Origin: Tenacibaculum gallaicum
GTDB lineage: Bacteria; Bacteroidota; Bacteroidia; Flavobacteriales; Flavobacteriaceae
Reading direction: 5' to 3'
NCBI RefSeq assembly: GCF_003387615.1
Contig: NZ_QUNS01000002.1
Span: 186,001-250,000 of the forward strand
DNA: 64,000 bases
Below are positions 34,150 through 43,371 of this stretch, one piece after another (position 1 is the stretch's first letter; each line of letters opens with the position of its first letter). The translations under genes were made by a program, and so were the position numbers. A model generated the notes under the pieces. That model worked only from the letters and a program-made list of their open reading frames with translations. It did no database searches and was not told the DNA's origin.

Positions 34150-34178
34150 AAACCCTGTTAGATATCTAACAGGGTTTT
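34150..34178. terminator. Palindromic terminator
   Basis: A perfect palindrome centred on GATATC (AAACCCTGTTAGAT with ATCTAACAGGGTTT), followed by TTTT. It serves the small gene at 33876 and, read on the other strand, the tRNA-Arg. Confidence 0.88.
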
Positions 34179-34180
34179 TG

Positions 34181-34254
34181 TGACCTCGGCAGGATTCAAA
34201 CCTGCAACCTCTTGAGCCGTAATCAAGTGCACTATTCAGTTATGCTACGAGGCC
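34181..34254 (-). tRNA. tRNA-Arg (anticodon ACG)
   Basis: On the minus strand the 74 nt fold as a full cloverleaf. The acceptor stem is GGCCTCG/CGAGGTC (one G-U) with discriminator A, the D stem GCAT/GTGC, the anticodon stem CTTGA/TCAAG around loop TTACGGC (anticodon ACG), and the T stem GCAGG/CCTGC. CCA is not encoded. The D loop has G18-A19 instead of G18-G19 and the T loop is TTTGAAT, with U56 instead of C56, so the conserved 19:56 tertiary pair appears as A-U. The ACG anticodon implies modification to ICG by a TadA deaminase. Confidence 0.93.
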
Positions 34255-34266
34255 TTTTTGCGGGTG

Positions 34267-34274
34267 CAAATATA
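34267..34274 (-). promoter_or_regulatory. -7 box of tRNA-Arg
   Basis: CAAATATA on the plus strand is TATATTTG on the coding strand, 12 nt before the 5' end of the tRNA; a CAAA (TTTG) lies 23 nt further upstream. Confidence 0.55.
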
Positions 34275-34328
34275 AGAATGTTTTTTAAAATATAAAGCAA
34301 AAAAATATTTTTTTTCTAGATTTTCAAC

Positions 34329-34562
34329 CTATTTGCCCGCTTCTATTTGATGCTTAAAATCGTCGATAGTGCTTTGAGCTTTTTCAAGGTCTGATTCATA
34401 GATAAATACGTCAACTGAATTACCTAAAGTTCCAAAACCAGCCACTCTTCCAGCTTCTTTATTATCTTTTACTAAATACGGAACTTCAATTTCATTAAGT
34501 AATTGACTTAACCTATTCACAAAGATTTGAGATCCTGAGAAAATTTTAATATGCTTGTTCAT
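34329..34562 (-). CDS. DUF2007-type putative signal-transducing protein
   Basis: 77 residues from ATG 34562; an in-frame ATG at 34610 would add 16 residues. MNKHIKIFSGSQIFVNRLSQ with LLNEIEVPYLVKDN and FGTLGNSVDVFIYESDLEKA fits the small DUF2007 fold, whose members bind small ligands through a PII-like surface; function unknown. It lies 11 nt downstream of the 50-aa gene on the same strand. Confidence 0.8.
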   Translation of the reverse strand: MNKHIKIFSGSQIFVNRLSQLLNEIEVPYLVKDNKEAGRVAGFGTLGNSVDVFIYESDLEKAQSTIDDFKHQIEAGK

Positions 34563-34573
34563 AATGGTAAATT

Positions 34574-34726
34574 TTAATTCAACGAATTTATTGTAACATA
34601 AGCACGCCATCCAATAATAGCCAATTGAAATTTTGATGCTTTCGATATATCCAATTCCTTCTTAGTAAAGGAAGGTAGTAGAGCCTTGTTTAGTTTGGCT
34701 AAAAACTTAAAAAAACTTTTTCTCAT
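34574..34726 (-). CDS. Small conserved-type protein, 50 aa
   Basis: A 50-residue frame that starts MRKSFFKFLAKLNKALLPSF and continues TKKELDISKASKFQLAIIGW, ending YVTINSLN. This resembles a small protein found in many Flavobacteriaceae, sometimes auto-named SsrA-binding protein without real evidence (from memory, unchecked). It has a basic amphipathic N-terminal part and a hydrophobic LAIIGW segment. It is in an apparent operon with the DUF2007 gene (11-nt gap). Function unknown. Confidence 0.72.
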   Translation of the reverse strand: MRKSFFKFLAKLNKALLPSFTKKELDISKASKFQLAIIGWRAYVTINSLN

Positions 34727-35315
34727 TAGTAGTTGATTCTATTATCAAAAATAACGAAAAATAATTTGTTATGATGAGAAAAACCAAACTTTACTAAGTT
34801 TAAAATGAAAAGTATAGGTTTTAATTAGTTTAATCTTTTAAAAGATAAATTCCAGTAATAAGCTAGCAATTTTAATAGTTATAAGAATTAGTTTTAACGC
34901 AAGTATAATCATGTTAGATTCAAGTGTTTTAGTTAGTAAATAATGATGAATTCCGGAATTGTTTTTTCAATATATGAGAAAGGAAATATTACAACCAAAT
35001 TTTTGAATATGATTTAATTAGATTGAATTTTGATTAAAATCAAAAAAAACATTTTTTATTTTAAATATTAATGTAATAGTCTACAATTATGTTATAAAAT
35101 GAAAGTGTAAAATGTGTTTTATGTTTGTTTTAATAAGGTTTTAAAGGGCTTTTTTTGATAGGATTGTAAAAGCAAAGGAAAAAGTGTCTTTTAAACCAGT
35201 CTTTTTTGGTGTTTCATTTCTTCTAAAATAAAAAAATAAGTTTTTCTTAATAAATGTTTGCCACTATTTTGATAGAAGATATATTTGCAATTTAAAGTAA
35301 ATCTAAATAAATATA
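34727..35315. other. AT-rich intergenic region upstream of the TonB receptor
   Basis: About 590 nt with no convincing gene on either strand. It contains a TTTGATTAAAATCAAA palindrome near 35033-35048 and, at its right end, the promoter of the TonB receptor. Confidence 0.6.
35257..35287 (+). promoter_or_regulatory. Full-consensus Bacteroidota promoter of the TonB receptor
   Basis: TTTG (35257-35260), a 19-nt spacer and TATATTTG (35280-35287) match the TTTG-N19-TAnnTTTG consensus exactly. The ATG follows at 35316, giving a short leader of about 25 nt. Confidence 0.8.
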
Positions 35316-37700
35316 ATGAAATTTTACATAATAATAGCAGCTTTATTTTTAACTTATGGAGTATCAGCTCAGTCTAGTTTAAAAGGGCAAATAAAGGATG
35401 AAAAAGGAGAACCAATTTATGGAGTAAATGTTCTTATTTCTGAACTTCAAAAAGGCACAACTTCTGATGAAAAAGGTGAATTTATCCTAACTAATATAAA
35501 AGAAGGAACCTTAAAGGTCACTTTTAGCATGGTAGGATTCCAGACAGAAACAAAAGAAATAATAGTTACTGAAAACAGTACTGTAGAGGTTTTACAAATA
35601 TTAAAAGAAGATATAGAAAATTTAAGTGAAGTAGTTATTTCAGCTAGTAGACGTTCAGAATATCTTTCAGAGATACCAGCATCAATAACTGTTGTTAACC
35701 AAAAACAATTAGTAGAGTTATCAAATGCTACCACCAATATTAGTGAAATATTAGAGTTTACGGTACCTGGTTTAGCAGTAACTACAGGAACGTTTTCTAA
35801 CTGGGGGCAAACATTACGTGGGCGTTCTCTTTTGGTAATGATTGATGGTGTTCCGCAATCTACACCTTTACGTAATGGTCAATTAGGAATTAAATCTGTA
35901 AGTCCGAATGATATTAGTCGTGTAGAAGTGATAAAAGGAGCAACTTCTATTTTTGGAAATGGAGGAAATGGAGGATTTATTAATTATATTACTAAAAAGC
36001 CAAATGCAACTGAAAAAATTGAAGGTACTACCAATATTTGGGGAACTTCTAACTTGGCAAAAACTAAAGATGCTCTTGGGTTTGGAGCGTATCAGTCACT
36101 ACGTGGAAGCATAGACAAGTTTAACTATTACGTGAGTGGAAGTTATGAAAAAACAGGAAACAAGTATGATGCTGATGGTAAAGTTATACTACCTACTTAT
36201 GGATTAGACAATACAAGGATTTATACTGCTTTGGCTAAATTAGAATATCAAATATCTGATAGACAAAAAATAAGTATTGGAGGGAACTTATACAATTCTT
36301 TACAAGATACGCCATTTATACCAGTTCCAGGATCTTTTGAAGTGTATAACGAAAATGGAGATTATACGTTGACTCCTGGTTATGGGGTTGAAGGATCTAT
36401 TGAAGGACAAGAACCTACAGGGTCTAAACTGTATAACGGAAACTTAAAATATGATTTAAATACTATTTTTGATGGTACAACAGATTTTACTGCCGATATA
36501 TATTATCAAAAAACCAAAAACGTATTCTTCTATTCAGATAAGTTTGAAAACGGAGGTCAGTCAGTTATTAATGCAGAGAAATATGGATTAAGACCTAACT
36601 TTAATACAACTCTAACCCCAAATGAATCAACAGAGGTTTCGTTAACGTATGGTTTAGATTTATTGAAAGACAAAACCAATCAAGGGTTGTTAGATGGTAG
36701 ATTATGGGTGCCAAATATTGATATGTTTAGTTGGGCACAGTACATACAATCTACTGTGAAATTTAATGATGAATGGGTTTTAAAAGCAGGATTGAGGTAT
36801 GATGATATGAACCTCAGAATAGATGATTATAATACGTTACCATATTCACCTTTAGGTGATGGTAATTTTAATCCTTCAGTAGCTGTAGAAGGAGGGAAGT
36901 TAGGATTTGATAACTTGGCTTTTAATGCAGGAGTTAGATATATTAAATACAAAGAGTTTATTCCTTATGTAAGTTACTCTCAAGGTTTTTCAATCGCTGA
37001 TTTAGGGTCTGTTTTACGTTCTGCAAAAGCAGATAGTGTTGAGGATATTCAATTAGAGCCAGCAGTAACCAAAAATTATGAGTTTGGTTTTTTATCAAAA
37101 TTCAATAATTTTAGATTAGAAGCCGTAGGGTATTATAGTGTTTCTAATTTAGGTACAGGGGTTGCATTTGATGAAAATACCAACTCTTTTGTACCATCTA
37201 AAAAACCACAGAATATTTATGGAGGAGAAGTAGCAATTGACTATACTGCTTTTGATAATAAATTAAAAGTAGGAACCTCATATTCTTATGTTGAAGGTGT
37301 AACTCATAATGTAGGAGATGAAAATAACCTAACTTATTTAGGGGGTGATGTAATTGCAGCACCAAAATTAACAGCATATGTAACTTGGGTTCCAACAGAA
37401 AAAATTAGCACCTCTTTACGAATGACTAATTTAGGAGATAGAAATCGTTTTAATCCATATTTAGATGCAAACGATAAGTATACTTTTAGGCATACGCAGT
37501 TTCCAGTAGAAGGCTATACTTTACTTAACTGGTCAATGAATTATAAATTACAAGAAAATATATCAGTTTCATTAGCGGTAAATAATTTATTAAACGAATA
37601 CTATTTGCCTGCAAGATCACAATGGGCAGCACCTTTGAGAACTTTTACAGGAACAGGTGAAGGAACAAATGCTAAATTAAGTGTGCTGTATAATTTCTAA
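35316..37700 (+). CDS. TonB-dependent siderophore-type receptor
   Basis: 794 residues: a signal peptide (MKFYIIIAALFLTYGVSAQ), a CarboxypepD_reg-like domain (about 22-105, GEPIYGVNVLI, GTTSDEKGEFIL), a plug domain (about 110-225, with SLLVMIDGVPQSTPLRNG, SRVEVIKGATSIFGNGGNGG) and a 22-strand barrel to the C-terminal NAKLSVLYNF. The plug motif and the PepSY reductase-like gene downstream point to ferric-siderophore uptake; the exact siderophore is unknown. Iron regulation is likely, but I see no clear Fur box. Confidence 0.9.
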   Translation: MKFYIIIAALFLTYGVSAQSSLKGQIKDEKGEPIYGVNVLISELQKGTTSDEKGEFILTNIKEGTLKVTFSMVGFQTETKEIIVTENSTVEVLQILKEDIENLSEVVISASRRSEYLSEIPASITVVNQKQLVELSNATTNISEILEFTVPGLAVTTGTFSNWGQTLRGRSLLVMIDGVPQSTPLRNGQLGIKSVSPNDISRVEVIKGATSIFGNGGNGGFINYITKKPNATEKIEGTTNIWGTSNLAKTKDALGFGAYQSLRGSIDKFNYYVSGSYEKTGNKYDADGKVILPTYGLDNTRIYTALAKLEYQISDRQKISIGGNLYNSLQDTPFIPVPGSFEVYNENGDYTLTPGYGVEGSIEGQEPTGSKLYNGNLKYDLNTIFDGTTDFTADIYYQKTKNVFFYSDKFENGGQSVINAEKYGLRPNFNTTLTPNESTEVSLTYGLDLLKDKTNQGLLDGRLWVPNIDMFSWAQYIQSTVKFNDEWVLKAGLRYDDMNLRIDDYNTLPYSPLGDGNFNPSVAVEGGKLGFDNLAFNAGVRYIKYKEFIPYVSYSQGFSIADLGSVLRSAKADSVEDIQLEPAVTKNYEFGFLSKFNNFRLEAVGYYSVSNLGTGVAFDENTNSFVPSKKPQNIYGGEVAIDYTAFDNKLKVGTSYSYVEGVTHNVGDENNLTYLGGDVIAAPKLTAYVTWVPTEKISTSLRMTNLGDRNRFNPYLDANDKYTFRHTQFPVEGYTLLNWSMNYKLQENISVSLAVNNLLNEYYLPARSQWAAPLRTFTGTGEGTNAKLSVLYNF

Positions 37701-37733
37701 AGTATAAAAGAGCAACTTACATTTGCAAAAATT

Positions 37734-37766
37734 AAAACCCAGAATCTATAAATAGGTTCTGGGTTT
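37734..37766 (+). terminator. Terminator after the TonB receptor
   Basis: AAAACCCAGAA pairs with TTCTGGGTTT, and the inner CTAT/ATAG extends the stem. It lies between the receptor and the PepSY gene, so readthrough or a separate promoter would be needed for the latter. Confidence 0.75.
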
Positions 37767-37785
37767 CAAAAATTTAATATACTAA

Positions 37786-38862
37786 TTGCAACAAATACAT
37801 AAAATAGTTTGGAAAATACATCTATGGCTAGGACTTAGCTGTGGAATTATAGCTTCTTTTTCAGGACTTACAGGAGCGCTATATGTTTGGCAGCCAGAAA
37901 TAACTACATTATTTAATCCTGAGCTATTAGAGGTTGAAGGTTTTTCAAGTATACCTCAAGAAGAACTTTTAAATTCAGCTTATTCTTTAATAGAACAAAG
38001 CAAAGAAAAAATACATAGAATTTATTTTCCATATCGAGAACAGCAAACTATTGCAATAGAATATATTAATGGAAAAACATTTTATTACCACCCAAAGACG
38101 AAAGCTTTTTTAGGAGGAAAATCTACATCCATAATTTTTTTTGATTTACTTTTGAGTTTACATCGAACCTTAGGGATTCCTAAAATTGGCAAATATATTA
38201 TAGGAACAAGCTCCTTGTTGTTCTGCTTCTTTTTATTAACAACAGGTTTTTATATTTGGTGGAAAGCTTATAAAAATAATTTATCAAAAGGGTTTACAAT
38301 GAAGTGGAAGCCCAAGAAAAAAAGATTTAATTTCAACCTACATAAAGTGTTTGGAATTTATTTTTTAGTTCCGCTTTTTATAATGGCATTTACTGGGGCT
38401 TACTTTACCTATTATAAAACATATAAATCATTTTTGTCAATATTCGATGATTCTAATAAAATAGAAGCTAATAAGCAGAATGAAGAATTTGAAGATACTT
38501 TTTCATTAAAAAAAGCAATGCTGGAGCCTGATAATTCATATGCTTTAAGAGCTGTTTACTTTCCAAAAGACAGTACCGGTGTTTATAGACTTAGATATAT
38601 AAAAGATCGATTTATTAAAGCTGGATTTAGAAAAACAAAAGAAATGGAAAAGGATCAACAAGGTCAATTAAGAACCTTGTCAAAATTTGAAACAGACACA
38701 AATAGTAATCGAATTTCAGCACAGTTTTATCCAATACATATTGGAGAAATAGCGGGAGTATTTGGTAGAGTTTTGGTATTTGTTTCTGGTCTTGTTCCTT
38801 TAGTTTTATTAATAACAGGTTTTAGAATCTATAGTTCAAAACGTAAGAGGTTAAAGAGGTAA
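37786..38862 (+). CDS. PepSY-associated transmembrane protein (iron-uptake reductase type)
   Basis: 358 residues with four membrane helices: HLWLGLSCGIIASFSGLTGA, SSLLFCFFLLTTGFYIWW, FGIYFLVPLFIMAFTGAYFT and VLVFVSGLVPLVLLITGF. Between them are PepSY-type periplasmic regions, with histidines near the helices (HLWLG, LHRTLG, LHKVFG) that are heme-ligand candidates. Such proteins often accompany siderophore receptors and may reduce ferric-siderophores. The start is TTG at 37786: a stop lies just upstream in frame, and MQQIHKIVWKIHLWLGL fits the family N-terminus. Confidence 0.85.
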   Translation: MQQIHKIVWKIHLWLGLSCGIIASFSGLTGALYVWQPEITTLFNPELLEVEGFSSIPQEELLNSAYSLIEQSKEKIHRIYFPYREQQTIAIEYINGKTFYYHPKTKAFLGGKSTSIIFFDLLLSLHRTLGIPKIGKYIIGTSSLLFCFFLLTTGFYIWWKAYKNNLSKGFTMKWKPKKKRFNFNLHKVFGIYFLVPLFIMAFTGAYFTYYKTYKSFLSIFDDSNKIEANKQNEEFEDTFSLKKAMLEPDNSYALRAVYFPKDSTGVYRLRYIKDRFIKAGFRKTKEMEKDQQGQLRTLSKFETDTNSNRISAQFYPIHIGEIAGVFGRVLVFVSGLVPLVLLITGFRIYSSKRKRLKR

Positions 38863-38948
38863 ACTTGTTAAAAAATATAGAGTCTAGTACTTGAATTTGT
38901 TTTAATTTTTGCTTCGTAAAAATCTTATCTTCGCCAAAAAAATATTTT

Positions 38949-39890
38949 ATGAGCATTCTGTACATTATTATTGGTTTAGCGTTGTTAGTTTTAGGTGGAA
39001 ATTGGTTGTTAAAAGCAGCGGTAGGTTTATCACTTAAACTACATATACCAAAAATAGTAATAGGTATGACAGTGGTGTCGTTTGCTACATCAGCACCAGA
39101 GTTAATAGTAAGTATAAAATCAGCTTTAGACGGAGCAACAGGTTTAGCGGTAGGTAATGTTATTGGTTCTAATATTGCAAACCTAGCTCTAGTATTAGGT
39201 ATAACAGTAATACTATCATCAATTGATGTAGAAAAAAGTTTTTATAAAACAGATTGGCCAGTAATGATGATTGCTTCCATAATACTGTATTTTTTTATAG
39301 CAAATGATAAAATAATTCAATTTTATGAAGGAGCTATTTTGTTTGGAATGTTAGTAGTGTTTTTGATTTATTTACTGCGTTTTCAAAAACAAGCGGTTGT
39401 TGATGAGGTGCCTGAAGATGATGAAGAGTTACCACTATATAAAATAGCACTATTTTTAGCAATAGGAGGTGTAGGTTTATGGGGTGGTTCAGAGTTGTTA
39501 ATTAATGGCTCGGTAACTTTAGCAGCAAATTTAGGGGTTAGTGATGCAATAATAGGAGTAACGGTAGTGTCGGTAGGAACAAGCGTTCCTGAGTTAGCAG
39601 CATCAATTATTGCAGTATTAAAGAAAGAAAAAGCAATTTCATTAGGAAACTTAATAGGCTCTAACGTATTTAATATTTTAGCTGTTCTGGGTATTACTGC
39701 AATGATTACTCCTGTAGAAGTGAAGCCAGATGCATATAGCTTAATCAACAACGATATTTATTGGATGTTAGGTATTTCATTTGCTATACTACCGTTAGTT
39801 TTCTTTCCAAAAGGAATGCGCCTTGGGTGGAGAGATGGAATTATCTTGTTAGCAACGTATGTAACTTTCATCTATTTAACAATTTCGTAA
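38949..39890 (+). CDS. Calcium/sodium antiporter (CaCA family, YrbG-like)
   Basis: 313 residues with about ten membrane helices in two inverted repeats. Each repeat has the alpha motif: VVSFATSAPELIVSI with GNVIGSNIANLALVLG in the first, and VVSVGTSVPELAASI with GNLIGSNVFNILAVLG in the second. The acidic loop between repeats (VDEVPEDDEELPLYK) is typical. It exchanges Na+ or H+ for Ca2+ across the inner membrane. A TATCTTCG box shortly upstream is a near-consensus -7 element. Confidence 0.92.
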   Translation: MSILYIIIGLALLVLGGNWLLKAAVGLSLKLHIPKIVIGMTVVSFATSAPELIVSIKSALDGATGLAVGNVIGSNIANLALVLGITVILSSIDVEKSFYKTDWPVMMIASIILYFFIANDKIIQFYEGAILFGMLVVFLIYLLRFQKQAVVDEVPEDDEELPLYKIALFLAIGGVGLWGGSELLINGSVTLAANLGVSDAIIGVTVVSVGTSVPELAASIIAVLKKEKAISLGNLIGSNVFNILAVLGITAMITPVEVKPDAYSLINNDIYWMLGISFAILPLVFFPKGMRLGWRDGIILLATYVTFIYLTIS

Positions 39891-39910
39891 AAACGAATTA
39901 GTCCTAAACT

Positions 39911-39938
39911 AAAAAAAGCCGCTAATAGCGGCTTTTTT
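39911..39938. terminator. Bidirectional terminator
   Basis: AAAAAAAGCCGCT pairs with AGCGGCTTTTTTT across a 3-nt loop; shared by the converging antiporter and glutamine synthetase genes. Confidence 0.9.
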
Positions 39939-39958
39939 TAGTTGTGTTGTTATGTTAA

Positions 39959-40969
39959 TTATATGTTGGCACCCTTTACAGTTTCTATAATTCTGCCAGC
40001 TACTTTATAAGGATCAGCGTTTGAAGCAGGTCTTCTGTCTTCTAACCAGCCTTTCCATCCTTTTTCTACAGTAATAATAGGAATACGGATTGAAGCCCCT
40101 CTATCAGAAACACCATAACTAAAGTCAGATACATGAGCAGTTTCGTGTAAACCAGTTAAGCGCTCATCATTATTAGCTCCGTATACATCCATGTGTTCCT
40201 CGGTAACAGGCCTAAATGCTTCACAAATCTTCTCGTAAGTTTCTTGAGAACCACAAGTTCTTAAAGTAGTGTTAGAGAAGTTTGCGTGCATACCAGAACC
40301 ATTCCAATCTCCTTTTACTGGTTTTGGATGGTACTCAATATAGTAGCCATGCTTTTCAGTTAAACGATCTAATAAGTAACGAGCAACCCAAATTTCATCA
40401 CCTGCTTTTTTGGCACCCTGTGCAAACAATTGAAATTCCCATTGTCCTGGAGCAACCTCTTGGTTAATTCCTTCAAAGTTTAAACCAGCCTCAATACATA
40501 AATCAGCATGTTCTTCAACGAAATCTCTTCCCCAAGTGTATCTTCCACCTACAGAACAGTAGTATTTTCCTTGAGGTCCAGGGAATCCACCACGTGGGAA
40601 CCCTAAAGGTAAATCAGTTTTGGTATCCATTAAGAAATACTCTTGCTCAAAACCAAACCAAAAATCATTATCGTTATCATCAATTTTAGCACGTGCATTA
40701 GATGCGTGAGGAGTACCGTCAGCGTTTAAAACTTCAGACATTACTAAGAATCCATTTTTTCTAGTAGGGTCAGGATAAATAGCAACAGGCTTTAGTAAAC
40801 AGTCAGAAGCACCTCCAGAAGCTTGTTCTGTAGAACTTCCATCAAAAGACCAAACTGGGCAATCTTCTAATTTACCACTAAAGTCGTCTTCAACCTTAGT
40901 CTTACTACGCATGTTTTGAGTTGGTTCATGACCATCTAACCAAATGTATTCTAATTTTGATTTACTCAT
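39959..40969 (-). CDS. Glutamine synthetase, class II (eukaryote-like)
   Basis: 336 residues; makes glutamine from glutamate, ammonia and ATP. Class II features: short length, WSFDGSSTEQA near residue 41, WFGFEQEYFLMD, GRDFVEEHADLCIEAGLNFE, GQWEFQLF, NGSGMHANFS, and DRGASIRIPI. GSII occurs in flavobacteria next to GSIII; here the two are divergent with 184 nt between them. Not adenylylated in the usual way (no class I adenylylation loop). Confidence 0.93.
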   Translation of the reverse strand: MSKSKLEYIWLDGHEPTQNMRSKTKVEDDFSGKLEDCPVWSFDGSSTEQASGGASDCLLKPVAIYPDPTRKNGFLVMSEVLNADGTPHASNARAKIDDNDNDFWFGFEQEYFLMDTKTDLPLGFPRGGFPGPQGKYYCSVGGRYTWGRDFVEEHADLCIEAGLNFEGINQEVAPGQWEFQLFAQGAKKAGDEIWVARYLLDRLTEKHGYYIEYHPKPVKGDWNGSGMHANFSNTTLRTCGSQETYEKICEAFRPVTEEHMDVYGANNDERLTGLHETAHVSDFSYGVSDRGASIRIPIITVEKGWKGWLEDRRPASNADPYKVAGRIIETVKGANI

Positions 40970-41085
40970 GATTTTTGTTTTTGTGTTGTTTTAGAGTTAA
41001 TTATGGGGCAAAATTGAGTATTTTTTGTTAAAGGGCAAAATTTTTAAGGGTATTTTTGTTTAAAATTAACTTTAAATTAATTTAA

Positions 41086-41128
41086 CCCCTATTTTTTAGG
41101 GGGTATTTGTTTTTAAAATGTATTTTTG
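41086..41128 (+). promoter_or_regulatory. GSIII promoter with an overlapping palindrome
   Basis: TATTTTTG (41121-41128) fits the -7 box of the GSIII gene. Where the -33 element is expected (about 41098-41101) lies the arm of a palindrome CCCCTATTTTTTAGGGG (41086-41102). This could be an operator for a nitrogen regulator or an RNA hairpin if transcribed from further upstream. Confidence 0.5.
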
Positions 41129-41153
41129 AATATCTAATTTAATACTTTATTAT

Positions 41154-43337
41154 ATGTCAACTTTAAGATTCAATGCTTTACAAGAGGTTTTAAATAGAAA
41201 AACTGTTGTAGTAGAAGAGAATGAACGTCGTTCAGAATTGTTTGGTAAAAATGTATTTAATGAACAAGCAATGCGTCAATACATGACCAAAGAAGCATAC
41301 CAAAGTGTAATGGATGCTATTGAGTTTGGAACTAAGATTGATAGAAAAACTGCCGATCAGATTGCAGTAAGTATGAAAGATTGGGCACTGTCTAAAGGAG
41401 CAACACATTACACACACTGGTTTCAACCTTTAACGGGGTCTACAGCAGAAAAACACGATGCTTTTTTTGAAACAGTTGAAGGAGGAGGAGCAATGGAGAA
41501 ATTTGACGGAGGTCAATTAGTACAGCAAGAGCCAGATGCTTCTAGTTTTCCTAACGGAGGAATTCGAAATACTTTTGAAGCACGTGGCTATACCGCTTGG
41601 GATCCAACATCGCCAGCATTTATTTATGGTACTACCTTATGTATTCCCACAGTTTTTGTGGCGTATACAGGTGAAGCATTAGATAATAAGGCTCCATTAT
41701 TAAGAGCTTTACAAGCTGTTGATACTTCAGCTACAGCGGTTTGTAAATATTTTGATAAGAATGTAAGTAAAGTAAATGCAACTTTAGGTTGGGAGCAAGA
41801 ATACTTTTTGATTGATACAGCATTGGCAGCCGCACGTCCTGACATTATGATGACAGGAAGAGCCTTGTTAGGGCATGCTCCAGCAAAGGGGCAGCAGTTA
41901 GATGATCATTATTTTGGCTCAATACCCACACGAGTATTGAATTTTATGCGCGATTTGGAACATGAATGTATGTTGTTAGGGGTGCCGGTAAAAACACGAC
42001 ATAATGAGGTAGCGCCAAATCAGTTTGAATTAGCACCAATTTTTGAAGAAGCTAACTTAGCGGTAGACCACAATTCCTTACTAATGGATGTGATGGAAAA
42101 AGTATCGCAACGTCATAAATTTAAAGTGTTATTTCATGAAAAGCCATTTGCAGGAATTAATGGTTCTGGAAAACATAATAACTGGAGTTTATCTACCAAT
42201 ACAGGAGTTAATTTATTAAGCCCAGGTAAAACTCCGATGAAGAACTTACAGTTTTTAACCTTTTTTGTGAATACTATTAAAGCGGTTCATGATTACGAAG
42301 AGTTAATCAGAGCATCAATAGCAAGTGCAAGTAACGATCACCGTTTAGGAGCTAATGAAGCACCACCAGCTATTATATCGGTTTTTATAGGTTCACAATT
42401 ATCATCAGTATTAGATGAGCTAGAAAATGTAACAAAAGGAAAGTTATCACCAGAAGAAAAAACAGATTTAAAATTAAATATTGTAGGTAAAATTCCTGAA
42501 ATATTACTAGATAATACAGATAGAAACAGAACTTCACCTTTTGCTTTTACAGGAAATAAGTTTGAGTTACGTGCAGTAGGTTCATGGTCTAACTGTGCAG
42601 GACCTATGACGGTTTTGAATACAATTATAGCAAGACAGTTAAATGAGTTTAAAGAGGAGGTTGACAAATTAATTGATACCAAAAAACTAAAAAAAGACGA
42701 AGCTATATTTAATGTATTAAGAGAATATATTAAAGCATCAAAAAGTATTCGATTTGAAGGAGATGGGTATGGAGAAGCATGGGAAAAAGAAGCAAAGAAA
42801 AGAGGTTTATCGAATAACAAAACAACTCCTGAAGCATTAAAAGCAAAAATTTCTAAAAAAGCAATTTCTCTTTTTGAAGAAATGGGAGTGATGAATAAGG
42901 TTGAGGTAGAAGCACGTCATGAAATTGAACTAGAAGAATATTCAAAGAAAATACAAATTGAAAGTAGAGTATTAGGTGACATTGCAAGAAACCATATTAT
43001 ACCTATTGCTATTCAATACCAAAATACCTTGATAGAGAATGTAAGAGGACTGAAAGAAATTTTTGGAAATAATTTTGAAAGGTATGCAAATGAACAAATC
43101 GATTTAATTCAAAAAATATCAAATCATATTGCTGAAATTAACTCTAAAGTAGAAGATATGATTGAAGAGCGTAAAAAAGCCAATAAGTTAGAAGGACAAA
43201 AAAATGCTGATGCGTATTGTAATAAAGTAAAACCTTATTTTGATGATATTCGTTATCACTGTGATAAATTAGAGTTGATGGTAGATGATAATTTATGGCC
43301 ACTAACTAAATATAGAGAGCTTTTATTTACTAGATAA
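41154..43337 (+). CDS. glnN: Glutamine synthetase, class III
   Basis: 727 residues, the length of GSIII dodecamers. Features: GKNVFNEQAMRQYM at the N-terminus, HYTHWFQPLTGSTAEKHDAF (GSIII signature), WEQEYFLID, HNEVAPNQFELAPIFEEANL, GSGKHNNWSLST and SNDHRLGANEAPPAIISVF. The C-terminal extension (about 570-727) is coiled-coil-like. Paired divergently with GSII; having both classes gives two routes of ammonia assimilation under different regulation. Confidence 0.95.
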   Translation: MSTLRFNALQEVLNRKTVVVEENERRSELFGKNVFNEQAMRQYMTKEAYQSVMDAIEFGTKIDRKTADQIAVSMKDWALSKGATHYTHWFQPLTGSTAEKHDAFFETVEGGGAMEKFDGGQLVQQEPDASSFPNGGIRNTFEARGYTAWDPTSPAFIYGTTLCIPTVFVAYTGEALDNKAPLLRALQAVDTSATAVCKYFDKNVSKVNATLGWEQEYFLIDTALAAARPDIMMTGRALLGHAPAKGQQLDDHYFGSIPTRVLNFMRDLEHECMLLGVPVKTRHNEVAPNQFELAPIFEEANLAVDHNSLLMDVMEKVSQRHKFKVLFHEKPFAGINGSGKHNNWSLSTNTGVNLLSPGKTPMKNLQFLTFFVNTIKAVHDYEELIRASIASASNDHRLGANEAPPAIISVFIGSQLSSVLDELENVTKGKLSPEEKTDLKLNIVGKIPEILLDNTDRNRTSPFAFTGNKFELRAVGSWSNCAGPMTVLNTIIARQLNEFKEEVDKLIDTKKLKKDEAIFNVLREYIKASKSIRFEGDGYGEAWEKEAKKRGLSNNKTTPEALKAKISKKAISLFEEMGVMNKVEVEARHEIELEEYSKKIQIESRVLGDIARNHIIPIAIQYQNTLIENVRGLKEIFGNNFERYANEQIDLIQKISNHIAEINSKVEDMIEERKKANKLEGQKNADAYCNKVKPYFDDIRYHCDKLELMVDDNLWPLTKYRELLFTR

Positions 43338-43371
43338 AGTAACTTATTTTAAAGAAGAAAATTCATTTTTT

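Noticed and set aside
35033-35048. TTTGATTAAAATCAAA as a Fur or other iron operator upstream of the TonB receptor
   Set aside because: The sequence is a simple AT palindrome about 270 nt from the start, and does not match a Fur box.
42338-42820. A 160-residue minus-strand frame inside glnN
   Set aside because: Antisense shadow of a conserved enzyme; no promoter or family.
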